DNA from: Methylohalomonas sp034521715
GTDB lineage: Bacteria; Pseudomonadota; Gammaproteobacteria; Methylohalomonadales; Methylohalomonadaceae
Length of the DNA: 64,000 bases
Assembly: GCA_034521715.1 (NCBI GenBank)
Contig: JAXHLY010000006.1
Coordinates: 1 to 64,000 of the forward strand
Reading direction: 5' to 3'
Shown here: positions 8,971 through 20,474 of the stretch, one piece after another
Layout: the number at the start of each line of letters is the position of its first letter
Numbering within the stretch: the stretch's first letter is position 1
Position numbers and translations under genes: made by a program
The notes under the pieces: generated by a model
The model's input: the letters and a program-made list of their open reading frames with translations, nothing else
Told to the model about the DNA's origin: nothing
Database searches by the model: none

Positions 8971-11221
8971 CTGTTCCATCTTCCTTGCCGCGTTTCTCCG
9001 CAATCTGCTCGAGCTCGGCATTGATATCCGATAACAGCAGATCGTCTCGTGTGCGTTCCTGTTCTTCCGCTTCGGTCGCTTCCTTTTGCAGGCGCTGCAT
9101 GGTGTCCTCGTAACGCGAGAGCAGTTCCTGCTGTTTCGGCGACGGCTTCTGACTGGCCTGCTCTTCCATCCAGGCCTCGATCTCGGCATTCAGATCCTGC
9201 ATCAGCTTCGTCTCGGCCTGTTCCGTTTCCGCCAGAGTATTCCTGTTCTCCTGCTCGGCATTCAGCGCATTCTGATAGGCCTCATCCGCTTCGTTATAGC
9301 GCGCTGTCGCCGCCCGCAGGGCGTCATCGGTATGATCGCGATCCGCTTCATTGCTGTCGTTACCAAGCTGCTCGGCTTCGATCATCAAGGCATCGCGTAC
9401 TGCCGCACTCGCCTGTTTGTTCAAACAGCGACTCCTTGACGGCCGAGGATAACTGCTGGGCCCGATCCTCGAGCTGCTCACGCTGCTGGGTCAGGCTGGA
9501 GTGGGTTTCCTGATAGCCGGCCAGTTTTTCCTGATCTTCATTGTCCAGATCCTGGCTGATCTCGCTGACGAGTTCCTGCGTCAACGCAGCAGCGCGCACG
9601 CGGCTGCGTTCGTTCTCGGCATCACGCAGTTTGTCGCTGACCCGCTCGAACTCCGATTCCAGTGCCTGGCGTGCTTGCTGTTTATCATCTCCTGTCGCGG
9701 AGCCAGTCCCGACCTGTGATTCGGCAGCCTGTTTTTCCGATTCCAGGCGCTGGATTTCATTTTCATGACTGCTGTATGTGCTTTCGATACGTTCACGTTC
9801 TTCCGCCACGCGCTGTTCAATATAGGCATTCAGGTTGTTGATGCGGCGCTCGACTGCCTGTTCGCGGCGTTTCAGTCCGGTATACAGACGATCTTTCTCT
9901 TCGACCAGACGGCGCTGCAGTTTCTGGGTCTGTTCGAGCATGGTTCGAACCTGCAGTGCCTGGTCACGCAGGCGGACACGTTCATCTTCCATCTGTTTGC
10001 GGGCGGCACGTTCGGCTTCGCGGCGGGCTGACTCGGCATCGCTTTTCAGGCGCATGGCATTATCGACATGGCGCAGCAGACGCGTCAGATCGGCGCGCAG
10101 TGACTGCAGCAACGGGTCGTTGCCGTTAGTAACATTCGTGCCGGTTTCCGTTTCCGCCGGCGACCAGCCGCGCAGCGCCGCCAGTCCCCCGCGCACCCGG
10201 CTGACGCTGAAACCACGAACCGCCAATACAAAGGCGGCGATCGCACTACGGGCGCCGGAATCACAGACAACGATGTAGTGCCGGCCCGCTTCCAGTACCC
10301 CCGCATTCCCGAGCAGGTTGCCAAATGCACAATGCATGGCATCTTCCAGGGGATCGTTTTCCGTCTCGGCCATCTCGCGGACATCCAGCCAGCGGGCACC
10401 GTTTTCCAGATGCTGGTGCGCAGCTTCCGCATCGATCTCTTCCACCAGCGGGCGTCGGATCAAATCCTGAAAACCCCGGCGCTGCAGCCGCAGCAAGGCG
10501 CCATCGGTGAGCATGGTGACGGTAATACTCCCCGGGCAGCCGGCCAGCGCGGGGACTTCGCCAAACCACTCGCCCGGCCCCAGCACAGCGACAGTCGTTC
10601 AATCACGTTGTTATTGCCGTCCACATGCACGACTTCGCAACGGCCGGACTGGATAATATAAAAACTGTCATCCTCGCTACCCTGATTAACAACGATCTGT
10701 CCCTTGCCAAAAGCCAGCGGCTCGCACTGACTGAAAAGCTGTTGCAGGTTGGGTGCGGGCAAGCGCTTGAACAGGGTCGATGACAACAGCTGCTGCAACC
10801 AGTCCTCAGTCGTTTCCCTGTCGCTATTGCCCGCGGTGACATATGGCTGCAGCAATGGCGGCAACAACAGGCTGTCGAACTGCGGCCGGCTGCAGTGAAG
10901 CACGGTTGCCTGTGAAAGCGCCCTGGCAGTGGCGGTACAGGACCGGAACGGGTTGAGGGGGAGTTCACTGCCGGCCTCGATAACCGTGCGGTTGCGGTTG
11001 CCGTCGCGCAATTCGATACGGCCTTCCACCAGATAATAAATCTGATCATCCGTATCACCAGCTTCGAACAGCGTATCTCCCTTGCGCAGCGGCTGCAGTT
11101 CACAATCAGCAAACAACAGATTGCGGCGTGTCACTGGCAGACTGTTCACCGGCACCAGCCACTGAAAAGTATTTCCGGCCAGCTCCGGCATCGGTTGCGC
11201 GCTTGTATGCGGGGCGTTCAT
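8909..11221 (-). CDS. Cyclic-nucleotide-binding / rhodanese / coiled-coil protein A (frameshifted)
   Basis: About 770 residues. Domains in order: a degenerate CNB domain (LRKGDTLFEAGDTDDQIYYL), a second CNB domain (FGKGQIVVNQGSEDDSFYII, then PGEWFGEVPALAGCPGSIT), a rhodanese domain with active-site loop VVCDSGARSAIAAF, and a long charged coiled coil (RREAERAARKQMEDERVRLR onward). The second CNB keeps the FGE motif but lacks the arginine that binds the cyclic phosphate, so ligand binding is doubtful. The rhodanese cysteine is present. There is no signal peptide or membrane segment, so it is probably cytoplasmic. Frame changes occur near 10590 and 9430. A paralogue lies upstream on the same strand. 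Function is unknown; the coiled coil suggests a scaffold or filament. Confidence 0.75.
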
Positions 11222-11691
11222 GAAATCCTGCCTGCCTCTTGGGCTGTAATTATTTATTGGCTTCCGGCGATCGCCTAACCGCTGCCTAACCGCTGGAATG
11301 CTTCAAACTACAGCGGTATTGAGGTTTCGGCGACAACTACCGGTCAGTAAAGCAGAATCCGGTTACGGCCAAGCCGATAAATCAATGTTCTGTGAACGCC
11401 GTCACGTACGGGATCCCCAGAGTGTGAACTGGCACACGGCGGCCGCTTCCCTGTCGTGACCTGACGACAGCAAACAGCCCGCCTGCCGGAAAACGGCAAT
11501 ATCCGACGTATCCCGTAAGCCGGAACAGGTCTGGATCCAGTTTTGCACCTGACTGCTAATCCCCTGATTCCTTTGCTGAATATCGGCCGCACCGGGGTCG
11601 GTGAGCGACGGGCCAGGATTCGTCAGCAATTGGCACGGCTACTTGCGATAAATAGCCTACTCGTACACAAACAAGCTGACGGAAACACAAA
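11222..11691. other. Intergenic region, only a weak ORF
   Basis: A minus-strand frame at about 11402-11629 could encode LTNPGPSLTDPGAADIQQRN and VQNWIQTCSGLRDTSDIAVF from a TTG, ending CQFTLWGSRT. It has two well-spaced cysteines but no recognisable family, and no good start codon. It may be the tail of a degraded gene. Nothing else is visible. Confidence 0.3.
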
Positions 11692-11955
11692 ATGAAACTG
11701 GAACAACTATTTACCCGCGACTGAAACGGAAAGGGACAACATCTGGGAAGTCTTCCGTGCCGAAGACCGTCTCTGGGATATCGAGGCTGAATTACTGGAA
11801 GATCTGCGCTATTACAAAAGCCGTATCCAGTCCCTGGGTGATCCGGATACCACGGCCGATACAGCACTGCTGAATATTTACAGAGTCACCTGCGCCGTAT
11901 CAACGGTCTGCTGTCACGGCTGCCGACACAAACCGCCAAGACATCTTGCGCATAA
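11692..11955 (+). CDS. Hypothetical small protein (two frame changes)
   Basis: ATG at 11692 gives MKLEQLFTRD. A frame change near 11722 continues as TETERDNIWEVFRAEDRLWD, then LEDLRYYKSRIQSLGD, and after a second change near 11882 as SHLRRINGLLSRLPTQTAKT, ending at a TAA at 11953-11955. The composition is protein-like and strongly helical across all three pieces. The reading is about 88 residues. I do not recognise it. It lies on the plus strand between the two CNB/rhodanese genes, converging with the upstream one. Confidence 0.4.
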
Positions 11956-11984
11956 CGGGTGAGGACAGTCTGCCCGGCTGCTGA

Positions 11985-14362
11985 TCAATCCCCGTCCAGC
12001 TGACTGGAGATATCATCCAGCAGATTCTGCGCCGCCTGCTTGGATTCGTGTTTGGCCCGTTCGGCGCGTTCCTTGATACGCTGCAGGTGTTCCGCCTGCT
12101 TTTTCAGTTCTTCTTCAGACGGCGCATCCAGTTCGTTTTCCGTCAACCATTCCGACACTTCGGTTTCGATCTGGGCGCGCAGCTTCTTTTCCTCTTCGCT
12201 CTGCTGTTCCAGCTCACGCACGTTACTCTCATGCGCGACCTGTACCTTCTGATGTGCCTGTTCGGCCTGGGTGAGTTCTTCCCGGGCATGCGTGGCCTCG
12301 GCCTCCGCCGCCTTGATACGCTCGCTGAGTTCCTTGTCCTTCTTGTCCTTGCCCTGGGCCTGTTTGATTCTCAGCTTCGCCAGCTGCGTTTCGGCCGCCT
12401 CACGTGCCGCCTCGGCTTCTTCCCTGGCCTTGTTGACCGAGGCCATGGATTCACGCAGTTCGCGTGACTGCTCTTCCAGCCGCTCGCGCTCGGCCTGCAG
12501 TTTTGCCTCCTCCTCGGCCCGGGTCCTGGCATGGGCCTCCTTGAATTCGGCAATAATTTGCTGTGCCTCTTCCTGGGCCGCCTTACGGGCGGCCTCGGCG
12601 GCGGCCTTTTCATGTTGTGCGTTTTCCAGTGCCTCACTGCTGCGCTGGTATTGCTCGGCTGATTCTTCCGTTCCGCCTCCAGTTGATGCATGGCCTCGTT
12701 CTGGATTTTTTTCTCCATTTCGGCCTGTTTTGAACGCTGTGCCTCGGCCTCTTTTTCAATGGCCGATTTCGCTTCATTCAGCTGTTGTTTGATGGTGTCG
12801 GCTTCCTGCATGCGGCGCTGGGCCTCGGCGGATTCCTGTTCCGCCTTTTCGCGGGCGCTGCGCACCTGGGCTTCGGCCTGCTGCTTGAGCGCCTTCAGCT
12901 TCTCCATTTCCTTGGCATTCTGGGCATAGACCTGCTCAAGCTTCTTTTTCTGATCCTGCAATTCCTTGTCTGCATCCTCACGCAGCTTTTTGATACGTGA
13001 TTCCTCTTCTTCGCGCATGCGCTGTGCTTCTTCGGCGGCACGCTGCTTGGCGGCCTGTAGACGTTCATGCTCCTCTTTCAGCTTCTGCTTCATTGCCTCA
13101 TATTCGGCACGCTTCTTGATCATCTTCAGGAGTACCGGCGTCACGGCTCTCGGCGTGCTGCATTTCCTGTTCGGACACCGCCACTTCGGCTTCATAGGCC
13201 GAGGCCCGTACATCGGGGTCGATCAGCTTTTCTGACGCCTTGTCCGCCGCCGTTTTTGCCTTGCTCTGTTCTGCTGCAGCTTTACCCTGCGTCAAGTCAC
13301 TGCTGGGACAGCCCATGAGGCCACCATCCAGATAACTGACCTTGTAACCGAGTTGCGTCATTAGAAAGGCCGCTACCGAACTGCGCCCGCCTGAATCACA
13401 GTAAACCACGTACTCCTTGTCGGCCGGGAGTTGACTGGTATCGGTACGCAGCATCGCCAGCGGCACGTTGCGGCTGTTTCTATATGGGACTGCTGGTATT
13501 CCTCGGCCAGGCGTACATCAATCAGTACGGCACCGGCCTCGACCCGTGTACAGGCTTCGCCGTAATCCAGCGAATTCAGTGCCGGCTTTTTAATCAGCTC
13601 GAGGAAATTGTCCTTGTTCATACGCATCAGTACGCCGTCACTGAGCATGCGTACGCTGGCATTACGGGTTGCATCCGCCAGCAGGGCCTCTTCGCCGAAA
13701 CCGTCTCCCGGCTTCAGTTCGGCCAGCTGGATTTCATCCTTGCCATCGCTGGACAGGCAAAAGACTTCGCAGTTGCCTTGCTGAAGTATGTAATAGTAAT
13801 CGCCCGGCTCACCCTGCTGGATCACCACATCACCCTTGCTGAACTCAACCGGTTCGAGTGCTGCGAATAACTGGTGAATATTGGCCGTGGGCAGGCGTGA
13901 AAAAAGCTCGGACTGCAGGATGCGGGTCATCCAGTCGATATCGTCACCGTCGCCGCCGATATCACTGACTTCAACTTCCATGCTGTCACTGGTACCAGTA
14001 CTGTCCTGCTCCATGACCAGCAGTTTATCGAGGGCATTGCGATTGACCCGCAGCGCCTTGATTGCGGATTTGGCACGGGCGGAGAGCTGACGCGGCTGCA
14101 ACTGCGCCAGCGGGTAACGGGCGGAATCACTACCCCCGGCGATCTTGCTCTGGGCATGGCCATCCGACTGTAATTCCAGTTCGCCATCAAGCAGGTAGAA
14201 AGAGTACTCGTCACGATCACCCTGTTTGAACAGATATTTGCCCTTGCCCAGCTCGATAATCTCAGAGCGCTGGAGCAGTTCATGCTGGTATTGCGCCGAG
14301 AGACTGAAGATCGGGACCAGTTGGCGTATGGTCTCGATATATTCTTCTTTTAAATCGGCCAT
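11985..14362 (-). CDS. Cyclic-nucleotide-binding / rhodanese / coiled-coil protein B (frameshifted)
   Basis: About 790 residues, with the same layout as the neighbouring paralogue. There is a degenerate first CNB (GKGKYLFKQGDRDEYSFYLL). The second CNB (FSKGDVVIQQGEPGDYYYIL, then PGDGFGEEALLADATRNASV) keeps both the FGE motif and the arginine of the phosphate-binding cassette, so cyclic-nucleotide binding is plausible. A rhodanese domain follows (VLIDVRLAEEYQQSHIE and VVYCDSGGRSSVAAFL, active Cys present). The last 400 residues are nearly continuous coiled coil rich in Glu, Lys, Ala and Gln. Frame changes lie near 13470, 13110 and 12665. No membrane segment is present. Function is unknown. Unlike protein A, its CNB cassette looks competent. 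Confidence 0.78.
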
Positions 14363-14522
14363 TGCTGAAATCCGCGAACCTGTACCATTAATGATGGGTT
14401 ATATGCATACTGCCTGACCAGGACTGAAAACTGCAATCTGTCTGCCGGTCGGGCAATTCGACATTATAGTACCAAGCCCTGAGCAGGTTGATGGTATTGC
14501 AGCGCATGATAAACCAGGCACT

Positions 14523-15201
14523 ATGGAATTGATCACACAAATCCCCGCCGCCATGGGCCTTGCAGCTGTGCTGCTTGTGCTGATCGGCATGATTTTCCTT
14601 GTCACCGCCTGCGTCAGGCTGCGGCGTCTGCGGCTGCTGGCCGCCGGCGGGCACGGCCTGTTCAGTATCGCCCTGCTGGCGCTGGGACTGGCTCTGGCGG
14701 CAACCGGCTTCAACCTGCATACCTACCAGCGGCTCACCGACGAGCGTGAGGTCGCGGAAATCGAATTCACCCAGCTGGGCCCCCAGTTTTTCAGCGCCAG
14801 AATCCATTATCCGGACAGCGGTCGCTATGAACAGATAGAGCTGCAGGGCGATGCCTGGCAGATGGATGCGCGGGTATTGAAATGGAAAGGGCCGGCTGTA
14901 CTTGCCGGACTCGACAGTGGTTATAGGCTGGAGCGGATCAGTGGCCGCTACGAAGATGTCGATGCCGAGCGCAACCGCCCGCGCAGCGTTCACCAGCTGA
15001 GCGACAACCCGGGCCTGGATTTGTGGAGCCTGACGCGCCGCCATGAACGCTGGCTGCCGTGGGTGGATGCCCGCTATGGCAGTGCCACCTACGTACCGAT
15101 GCGCGACGGCGCGGCCTACCGCGTCAGTATCAGCCAGACCGGGTCTGGTCGCCCGCGCTGTCAACAGCAGCGCCCGCGAGGCGATAGATAACTGGTACTA
15201 G
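14523..15201 (+). CDS. Two-TM membrane protein, uncharacterised
   Basis: The N-terminus has two hydrophobic segments (about residues 8-30, AAMGLAAVLLVLIGMIFLV, and 42-62, FSIALLALGLALAATGF). A soluble beta-rich domain follows: VAEIEFTQLGPQFFSARIHY, LQGDAWQMDARVLKWKGP, HERWLPWVDARYGSATYVPM. A frame change near 15145 extends the C-terminus to ARAVNSSAREAIDNWY, ending at 15201. This architecture recurs in gammaproteobacteria under misleading transporter-like names. I do not assign a function. It is transcribed divergently from CNB/rhodanese gene B. Confidence 0.7.
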
Positions 15202-15267
15202 GCTATATTGATACAATAATCGTTCAATCCGTAGAAGGCCATCAGGTTTGATGGCGGGAGTCGGACC

Positions 15268-15618
15268 ATGTCCAGATACATTATCATCGTTTTATTCTGC
15301 TGCCTGCCGCTGGCAGTTCAGGCATCGGACACCGCCCAGGCGCGTCCCAGCCCCAGCGCCGAGGCCATGATTGTCGACGGGCTGATTGTCCGGCCGCTGA
15401 CGCTGGCGGGCACTATCGTCGGCACGGGTATTTTTATCGTGACACTACCGTTCAGCGCCATGGGCGGCAATGTCGATGAGGCGGGCAATGCACTGGTGAT
15501 GGAGCCGGCCCGGGCCACCTTCGGATCCTGCCTCGGCTGCCTGCCCGGATACGGCGGCTATCACTACCTGCGTTATCAGGACCCGGACGACGCCGAACAA
15601 CCTTCACAATCACGATAA
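15268..15618 (+). CDS. Exported or membrane small protein, uncharacterised
   Basis: The 116-residue protein has a signal peptide (MSRYIIIVLFCCLPLAVQAS). One hydrophobic segment follows (LTLAGTIVGTGIFIVTLPFS), then a conserved-looking tail ARATFGSCLGCLPGYGGYHY with a CxxC pair. The purine-rich GGCGGGAG precedes the ATG. I do not recognise an experimentally studied family. It lies between the two-TM gene and a haem-c gene on the same strand and could be cotranscribed with the latter (20-bp gap). Confidence 0.65.
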   Translation: MSRYIIIVLFCCLPLAVQASDTAQARPSPSAEAMIVDGLIVRPLTLAGTIVGTGIFIVTLPFSAMGGNVDEAGNALVMEPARATFGSCLGCLPGYGGYHYLRYQDPDDAEQPSQSR

Positions 15619-15638
15619 TTCATAAAGGGAATCGGCCG

Positions 15639-16274
15639 ATGACTGTCCGTTTGCTCACACTATTGTGCTTGTTCATCAGCCTGCACGCCGCCTATGCGGA
15701 GGATGATCCCCAGGCACTGAGTGAACAAAGCCGTGAAATCATCAAGACCTTTGCCAGCCGGCTGCAGAATGAACTGCAGCAGGCAATGGCCGAGGGCGGG
15801 CCGGTAAACGCGATCGATGTCTGCAAGGTTCGTGCGCCGCAGATAGCGGCCGAACTGTCGACCGATGGCTGGCTGGTGAGACGTACCAGCCTCAAGGTAC
15901 GCAATCCCCTGAATGCAGCCGATGATTTCGAGCGAAAAATACTGAAGGACTTCGAGGAGAAAAAGGCAAACGGCTGGGCCGTTGAGAAACTCGCCTACTA
16001 CAAGATGAAGGAGCACGGTGAGACAAGCGAATTCCGTTACATGAAGGCCATACCGACGCAGTCGCTTTGCCTGACCTGCCACGGCGAAAACATCCCCGCC
16101 GATGTACTGAAAAAAATCAACACCGCCTATCCGGATGACGAGGCGCGCGGTTACCAGGAAGGCGACATTCGCGGTGCGTTTTCATTACGCAAGCGCTTTC
16201 ATACAGCGCCAGCCGACGATACCAACCAGCAGGTGAATAATATCTTCGATCATGCCACGGCAAGCCGGCCGTAA
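15639..16274 (+). CDS. DUF3365 (Tll0287-like) periplasmic haem-c protein
   Basis: The 211-residue exported protein has signal peptide LLTLLCLFISLHAAYA. The DUF3365 domain covers most of the chain (QSREIIKTFASRLQNELQQA; PVNAIDVCKVRAPQIAAELS; FRYMKAIPTQ). A single c-type haem-binding motif, SLCLTCHGE, occurs near residue 145. This fold is a PAS-like haem sensor domain or small cytochrome. A stand-alone secreted form could carry electrons or sense redox or gas ligands in the periplasm; which one is inference. It precedes ald by 11 bp. Confidence 0.85.
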   Translation: MTVRLLTLLCLFISLHAAYAEDDPQALSEQSREIIKTFASRLQNELQQAMAEGGPVNAIDVCKVRAPQIAAELSTDGWLVRRTSLKVRNPLNAADDFERKILKDFEEKKANGWAVEKLAYYKMKEHGETSEFRYMKAIPTQSLCLTCHGENIPADVLKKINTAYPDDEARGYQEGDIRGAFSLRKRFHTAPADDTNQQVNNIFDHATASRP

Positions 16275-16285
16275 CATCACAACTG

Positions 16286-17408
16286 ATGCGCATCGGTGTC
16301 GTCAAGGAAATCAAGGACCAGGAACGGCGTGTTGCCCTGACCCCTGACGGTGCCCGGGAACTGGTGGCCGCCGGTCACGAGGTCGTGGTCGAACGTGATG
16401 CCGGCTGCGGTTCGGGATTCGAAAACGGTGATTATGAGAATGCCGGCGCCATCATTGCCGGTACCGATGAGGCCTGGGGCAGCGAGCTGGTGCTCAAGAT
16501 CAAGGAACCGCTGGCGGAGGAATTCCATTACTTTGCCGGCCAGATCCTGTTTACCTACCTTCACCTTACTGGCGTGCCAACCGCCCTGACCAAGGCCCTG
16601 ATCAAAAGCAGGGTCACTGCCATTGCTTATGAATGCGTAACGGACAGTAACGACCGCTATCCCCTGCTGGCACCGATGAGCGCGATCGCCGGCAACATGG
16701 CATGCAGTGTCGGCGTCTGGTATCTGTCCCGGACCGCCGGTGGCAAGGGTGTGCAGCCCGGCCGGGTGCTGGACCACAGCAACGGCAAGGTGATGGTAAT
16801 AGGAGACGGCGTGGTCGGGCTGCATGCCGCACACAGTGCCCGTGGTCTGGGCGCGAATGTATTCCTGTTTGGCCGCAATCGCGCCCGGCACGAAGACATG
16901 CTGGCGAGCGCTCCCGATACGTTCCGCTTTATCGAGTCCCGCGAGGACACCATCGGCGAGCATGTGCGCGATGCGGATCTCGTTATCGGCGCGGTACTGC
17001 TTCCCGGTGACCGCGCACCACATGTCGTCTCGAAGTCAATGGTCGAAAGCATGCAGGCCGGCTCGGTTATTGTTGATGTAAGCATCGATCAGGGCGGCTG
17101 TATTGAAACCTCCCGGCCGACAACACATTCGGAGCCCGTCTACCGTTATGGTGACGTGCTCCACTATTGCGTAACCAACATGCCGGGCGCCTATCCGCGT
17201 ACCGCCACTCATGTCCTCACCCATGCGACATTTCCCTATGTACGGCGGCTGGCTGATCAGGGCCTGGATTCGCCGGCAGCTGATTCCACTGTTCGCCGCG
17301 GGCGTGAATACACACCGGGGTTTTATTACCAGCGAGACCATAGCCAGAACGCTGCGGCTGAATGCACTGTATAAACCGTTATCCGAACTGTCCGGTCTGA
17401 AGGCATGA
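16286..17408 (+). CDS. ald: Alanine dehydrogenase (frameshifted near the C-terminus)
   Basis: The enzyme interconverts L-alanine and pyruvate plus ammonia with NAD. Visible features are MRIGVVKEIKDQERRVALTP with substrate-binding Arg and Lys, the central MSAIAGNMACSVG, a Rossmann motif in VMVIGDGVVGLHAAHSARGL, and the family-specific DVSIDQGGCIETSRPTTHSE and NMPGAYPRTATHVLTHATFP. The frame changes near 17287. The continuation FAAGVNTHRGFITSETIART (ending 17408) supplies the usual C-terminus, giving about 373 residues as expected. The LDH-like gene starts 8 bp later, so the pair probably works together at the pyruvate node. Confidence 0.9.
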
Positions 17409-17415
17409 GTGGAAA

Positions 17416-18341
17416 ATGAAAATATCCGTCGTCGGTATCGGGCGTGTCGGATCCACACTCGCCTATACATTGGTGATGCGCGGACTCTGTGATGAACTGC
17501 TGCTGATCAACCGGCGGCGCGAGATCGCCGAGGGCGACGCCCATGACCTGCGCCATGCCGTGGCATTTGTTGATCGTCAAATCGAGGTTAATGCCGGGAC
17601 TATTGCCGATAGTGCGGATTCCGATGTTATTGCTTTATGTGCCTCAATACCGCTGCAGGGACACAATACCGACCGCCTCGCCCTGGGGCCTGGCCATAAC
17701 CGGACCTGTTCCGGCAGCTTGTGCCGGAACTGGCAAAAAACAGTCCCGATGCCGTTTTTGTCGTATTGACCAATCCGGTCGATATCATGACCTATCACAC
17801 GATCCGGCTTTCAGGATTCCCGCCACGGCGCGTCATCGGTACCGGCACATTAATCGACTCCGCCCGTTTCCGGGAAATGCTCTCGGATGAAATCGGCATC
17901 GACCCTGACGACCTGCGTGCCTACATTCTCGGCGAACACGGGCCGCACCAGTTCCCGGCACTGAGCCAGGCACAGGTGGGCGGAGAACGCATTGATGACA
18001 ACGAACATCGCCGGCAGATGTTCCGGGATGCCGTCGAGGCCGGCCATAATGTCCTGCGGGCCAAGGGCTATACCAACTATGCCATCGCCATGGCGGCAAG
18101 CCTGATCATCGAGGCCATCGTTCATGATACCCGCCGGACCATGCCCGTGAGTACACTCATCGACGGCTGGCTGGATGTAGCGGATGTCTGCCTGAGCCTG
18201 CCCGTGGTTATCGGCCGATCCGGCATCACCCGCGTTCTGCATCCCGAACTTGACGCCAGTGAACGCGAAGCCTTCCGACAGGCCGCGGTTGCGGTGGCGG
18301 AGGCGACGCGGTCAATCCTGAACGATGCCGATGCAAATTAG
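17416..18341 (+). CDS. L-lactate dehydrogenase-like NAD enzyme (frameshifted)
   Basis: This is a member of the lactate/malate dehydrogenase family. The NAD motif is VVGIGRVGSTLAYTLVMRG at the start. VFVVLTNPVDIMTYHTIRLS and the catalytic-histidine block AYILGEHGPHQFPAL follow, then GYTNYAIAMAASLI near the C-terminus. The substrate loop (IPLQGHNTDRLAL) appears to carry Gln at the discriminating position, favouring lactate over malate; this alignment is by eye. The frame changes near 17695. The reconstructed length of about 308 residues fits. It lies directly behind ald. Confidence 0.82.
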
Positions 18342-18384
18342 TTAGCCCCTGTTCGTCAAACACGCTGCAATTCACAAAATGCAA

Positions 18385-20474
18385 TCAGCGGCCGCCGCGG
18401 GGCAGCAACAGGCTGACGCGCACGCCGCTGCCATCATCGCGATTCTGCGCCTGCAGGCTGCCGTTATGAAAATCGGCAATCAGACGTGCCAGAGTAAAGC
18501 CCCAGCCCCAGGTGCGGTTCGGCCTTGTGGCTGCCGCTGCGCTGGCTGACCAGGGAATCGAACAGGCGCTCGGTGATTTCTTCGGGCAGCAGCGGGCCGT
18601 CATTCTCGACACTGATTGTGACTTCATGTCCCGCCACTTTCAGTACGAGTGTGATCGGCGTATCCGGCGCGGCAAAATCATTGGCATTGGCGACCAGCTT
18701 ATCCAGCAGTTGCGCGATCAGATCCGGGGCCACCTCGAGGCTAATATCATGATCAGGTCTGTCGAAAACAAACCGCCGCTGCGGATAGGCCAGCCGGTAG
18801 CCCTCGACACAGGCCTCCAGCATGTCGGCCAGATTGACGTTTTCCACTTCCGCCGACTGCAGGGCCTGTTCCAGCCGTGCCGCTTCGCTCAGCCGCGTCA
18901 CCAGTTGATTCAACCGCCGCACACCGTCGCGCGCCCGTTCAATAAACTGTTCGCGTTCCTGCGCCGGACTGTCTTCCAGGTTTTCCAGTGACGACTGCAC
19001 CACCGTCAGAGGCGTCCGCAGTTCATGCGCCAGCCGGCCCGCCATGCCCTCCAGGTAATCAGTTATAACGCTGCAGGCGTTGCAGCATATCGGCATAACC
19101 GCGTGACAGTTCGCCGATTTCATCGGCGGCCTGGCTCGGTTCCATATGCCCAACCACCCGGCCGTGTTCATCAATGGCGGCCTCGGCCTGCCGGCTCAGG
19201 CTGCGCAGGCGCAGCGACAGCCGCGTGGCAAAGGCCAGCAACAGGAAGGTCACCAGACCATAGGTCAGTAATGTCTTGTTGACCAGGCTCGCCATCGCTG
19301 CCCGCTGCAGCATCTGGATCTGATGCGTGGTCTCCTCGACCATGACCGCCCCACGAACCTGGCCATCAATCAGGACCGGGGCAGCGGCCAGGAACGACCG
19401 CACGCCCGTCGGGTGAAGCCCGCCAGCGCGTACGCGCCTCTCCCACCAGTGCCGCCTGTACTTCGTGTCCCTTGAGACGCGAGGCGCCGGCCAGATCATC
19501 CTCGAAATAACGCGGCGGTGGCGGCAGTATCAGGTTATAAATGAAACGCCCCCCGGGGTTATCCAGATCACGCGCCAGCCTGCCTTCACTGGCCAGCACC
19601 TGGGCATGTTCATTCAGTACCCAGACGCGGCGGCCGGTCACGGTTTTCTGAATATCCACCAGCCGGCTGATGGCCAAAGAAGAGGTCAAGATATTATTCG
19701 GCCGCTCCGCGGTTGCATTACCGGCCGTGCCTACCGAATGCACCAGCGTCCGGATTTCAGGATCATCCATGTCATGCACGGTAAATCCCAGCCGGTTGTA
19801 GTAATTCTTCGGCATACGGATCTCCAGCGTGTAACCATTTGCATCGGTCTGCCACTCGGCGGTGACATTGGTGACATAGCGTTGGATCTCGTAAGCGAAG
19901 TCATAGTCATCGCGCTCGATGGTCACCATGAACGGCTGCAGCGTGCCGGGTGCCGAAGGCGCAAAATAAAGCTGTTGCAGTTGGCCGTCGGGTGTTTCGA
20001 CAGTAACCTGCACATGATCACCATCGGCGGTTATCACGGCTATCGGGTCGCTGGTATATCACGCGATCATCGCGCACCTTGAGCAGGGCATAAGATCATA
20101 TCGTTCTGTGCAAGGATCAGACGGTAGGACAGTGACTCCGGCTGACTGTCTGCAAGGTACGGTTCCGACCAGTCGAGAAAATCCAGCCAGTCTTCACTGT
20201 AACCATCCAGCTCCACCGGCTGGCGCAGGCGATGTATGTACAGCGCCGGTATATCAGCGCTCGTTTGCGGAAACAGCATCGGCCGGTCATGAAGCGAACC
20301 GGCAATAGCGCGGGAGGCATTCAGCAATGAATCCTCAAGCCCGTTGCGCAGATAATGTTCCATTTCACGCAAGTATTCCAGACCGACGAATGGCAGGCTC
20401 AGAACGGCGATGGAGAGCAGCAACAGCTTGCGGCGCAGGCTGAAATGGAACGGTCTGCGTTGCTGGCCGGACAT
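18385..20474 (-). CDS. pdsS: Sensor histidine kinase of the dedicated sortase system (PdsS-like, frameshifted)
   Basis: The assembled protein has an N-terminal TM (LRRKLLLLSIAVLSLPFVGL) and a large periplasmic domain (PALYIHRLRQPVELDGYSED; YNRLGFTVHDMDDPEIRTLV). A second TM follows (TYGLVTFLLLAFATRLSLRL), then HAMP, then HisKA with the phospho-accepting H in LAHELRTPLTVVQSSLENLE, and an ATPase domain (LLDKLVANANDFAAPDTPI, VSVENDGP-like SVENDGPLLPEE, LGLGLY). Frame changes lie near 20080, 19415, 19070 and 18490. The domain layout and the RR and OmpA-like neighbours match the proteobacterial dedicated sortase set as I know it. A general HK assignment is secure; the Pds label is less so. Confidence 0.78.

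Noticed and set aside
14388..15164. Minus-strand ORF of 258 codons
   Set aside because: Antisense to the two-TM protein gene, whose plus-strand frame has membrane segments and a good start; the antisense product is low-complexity and Gln/Ala-rich.
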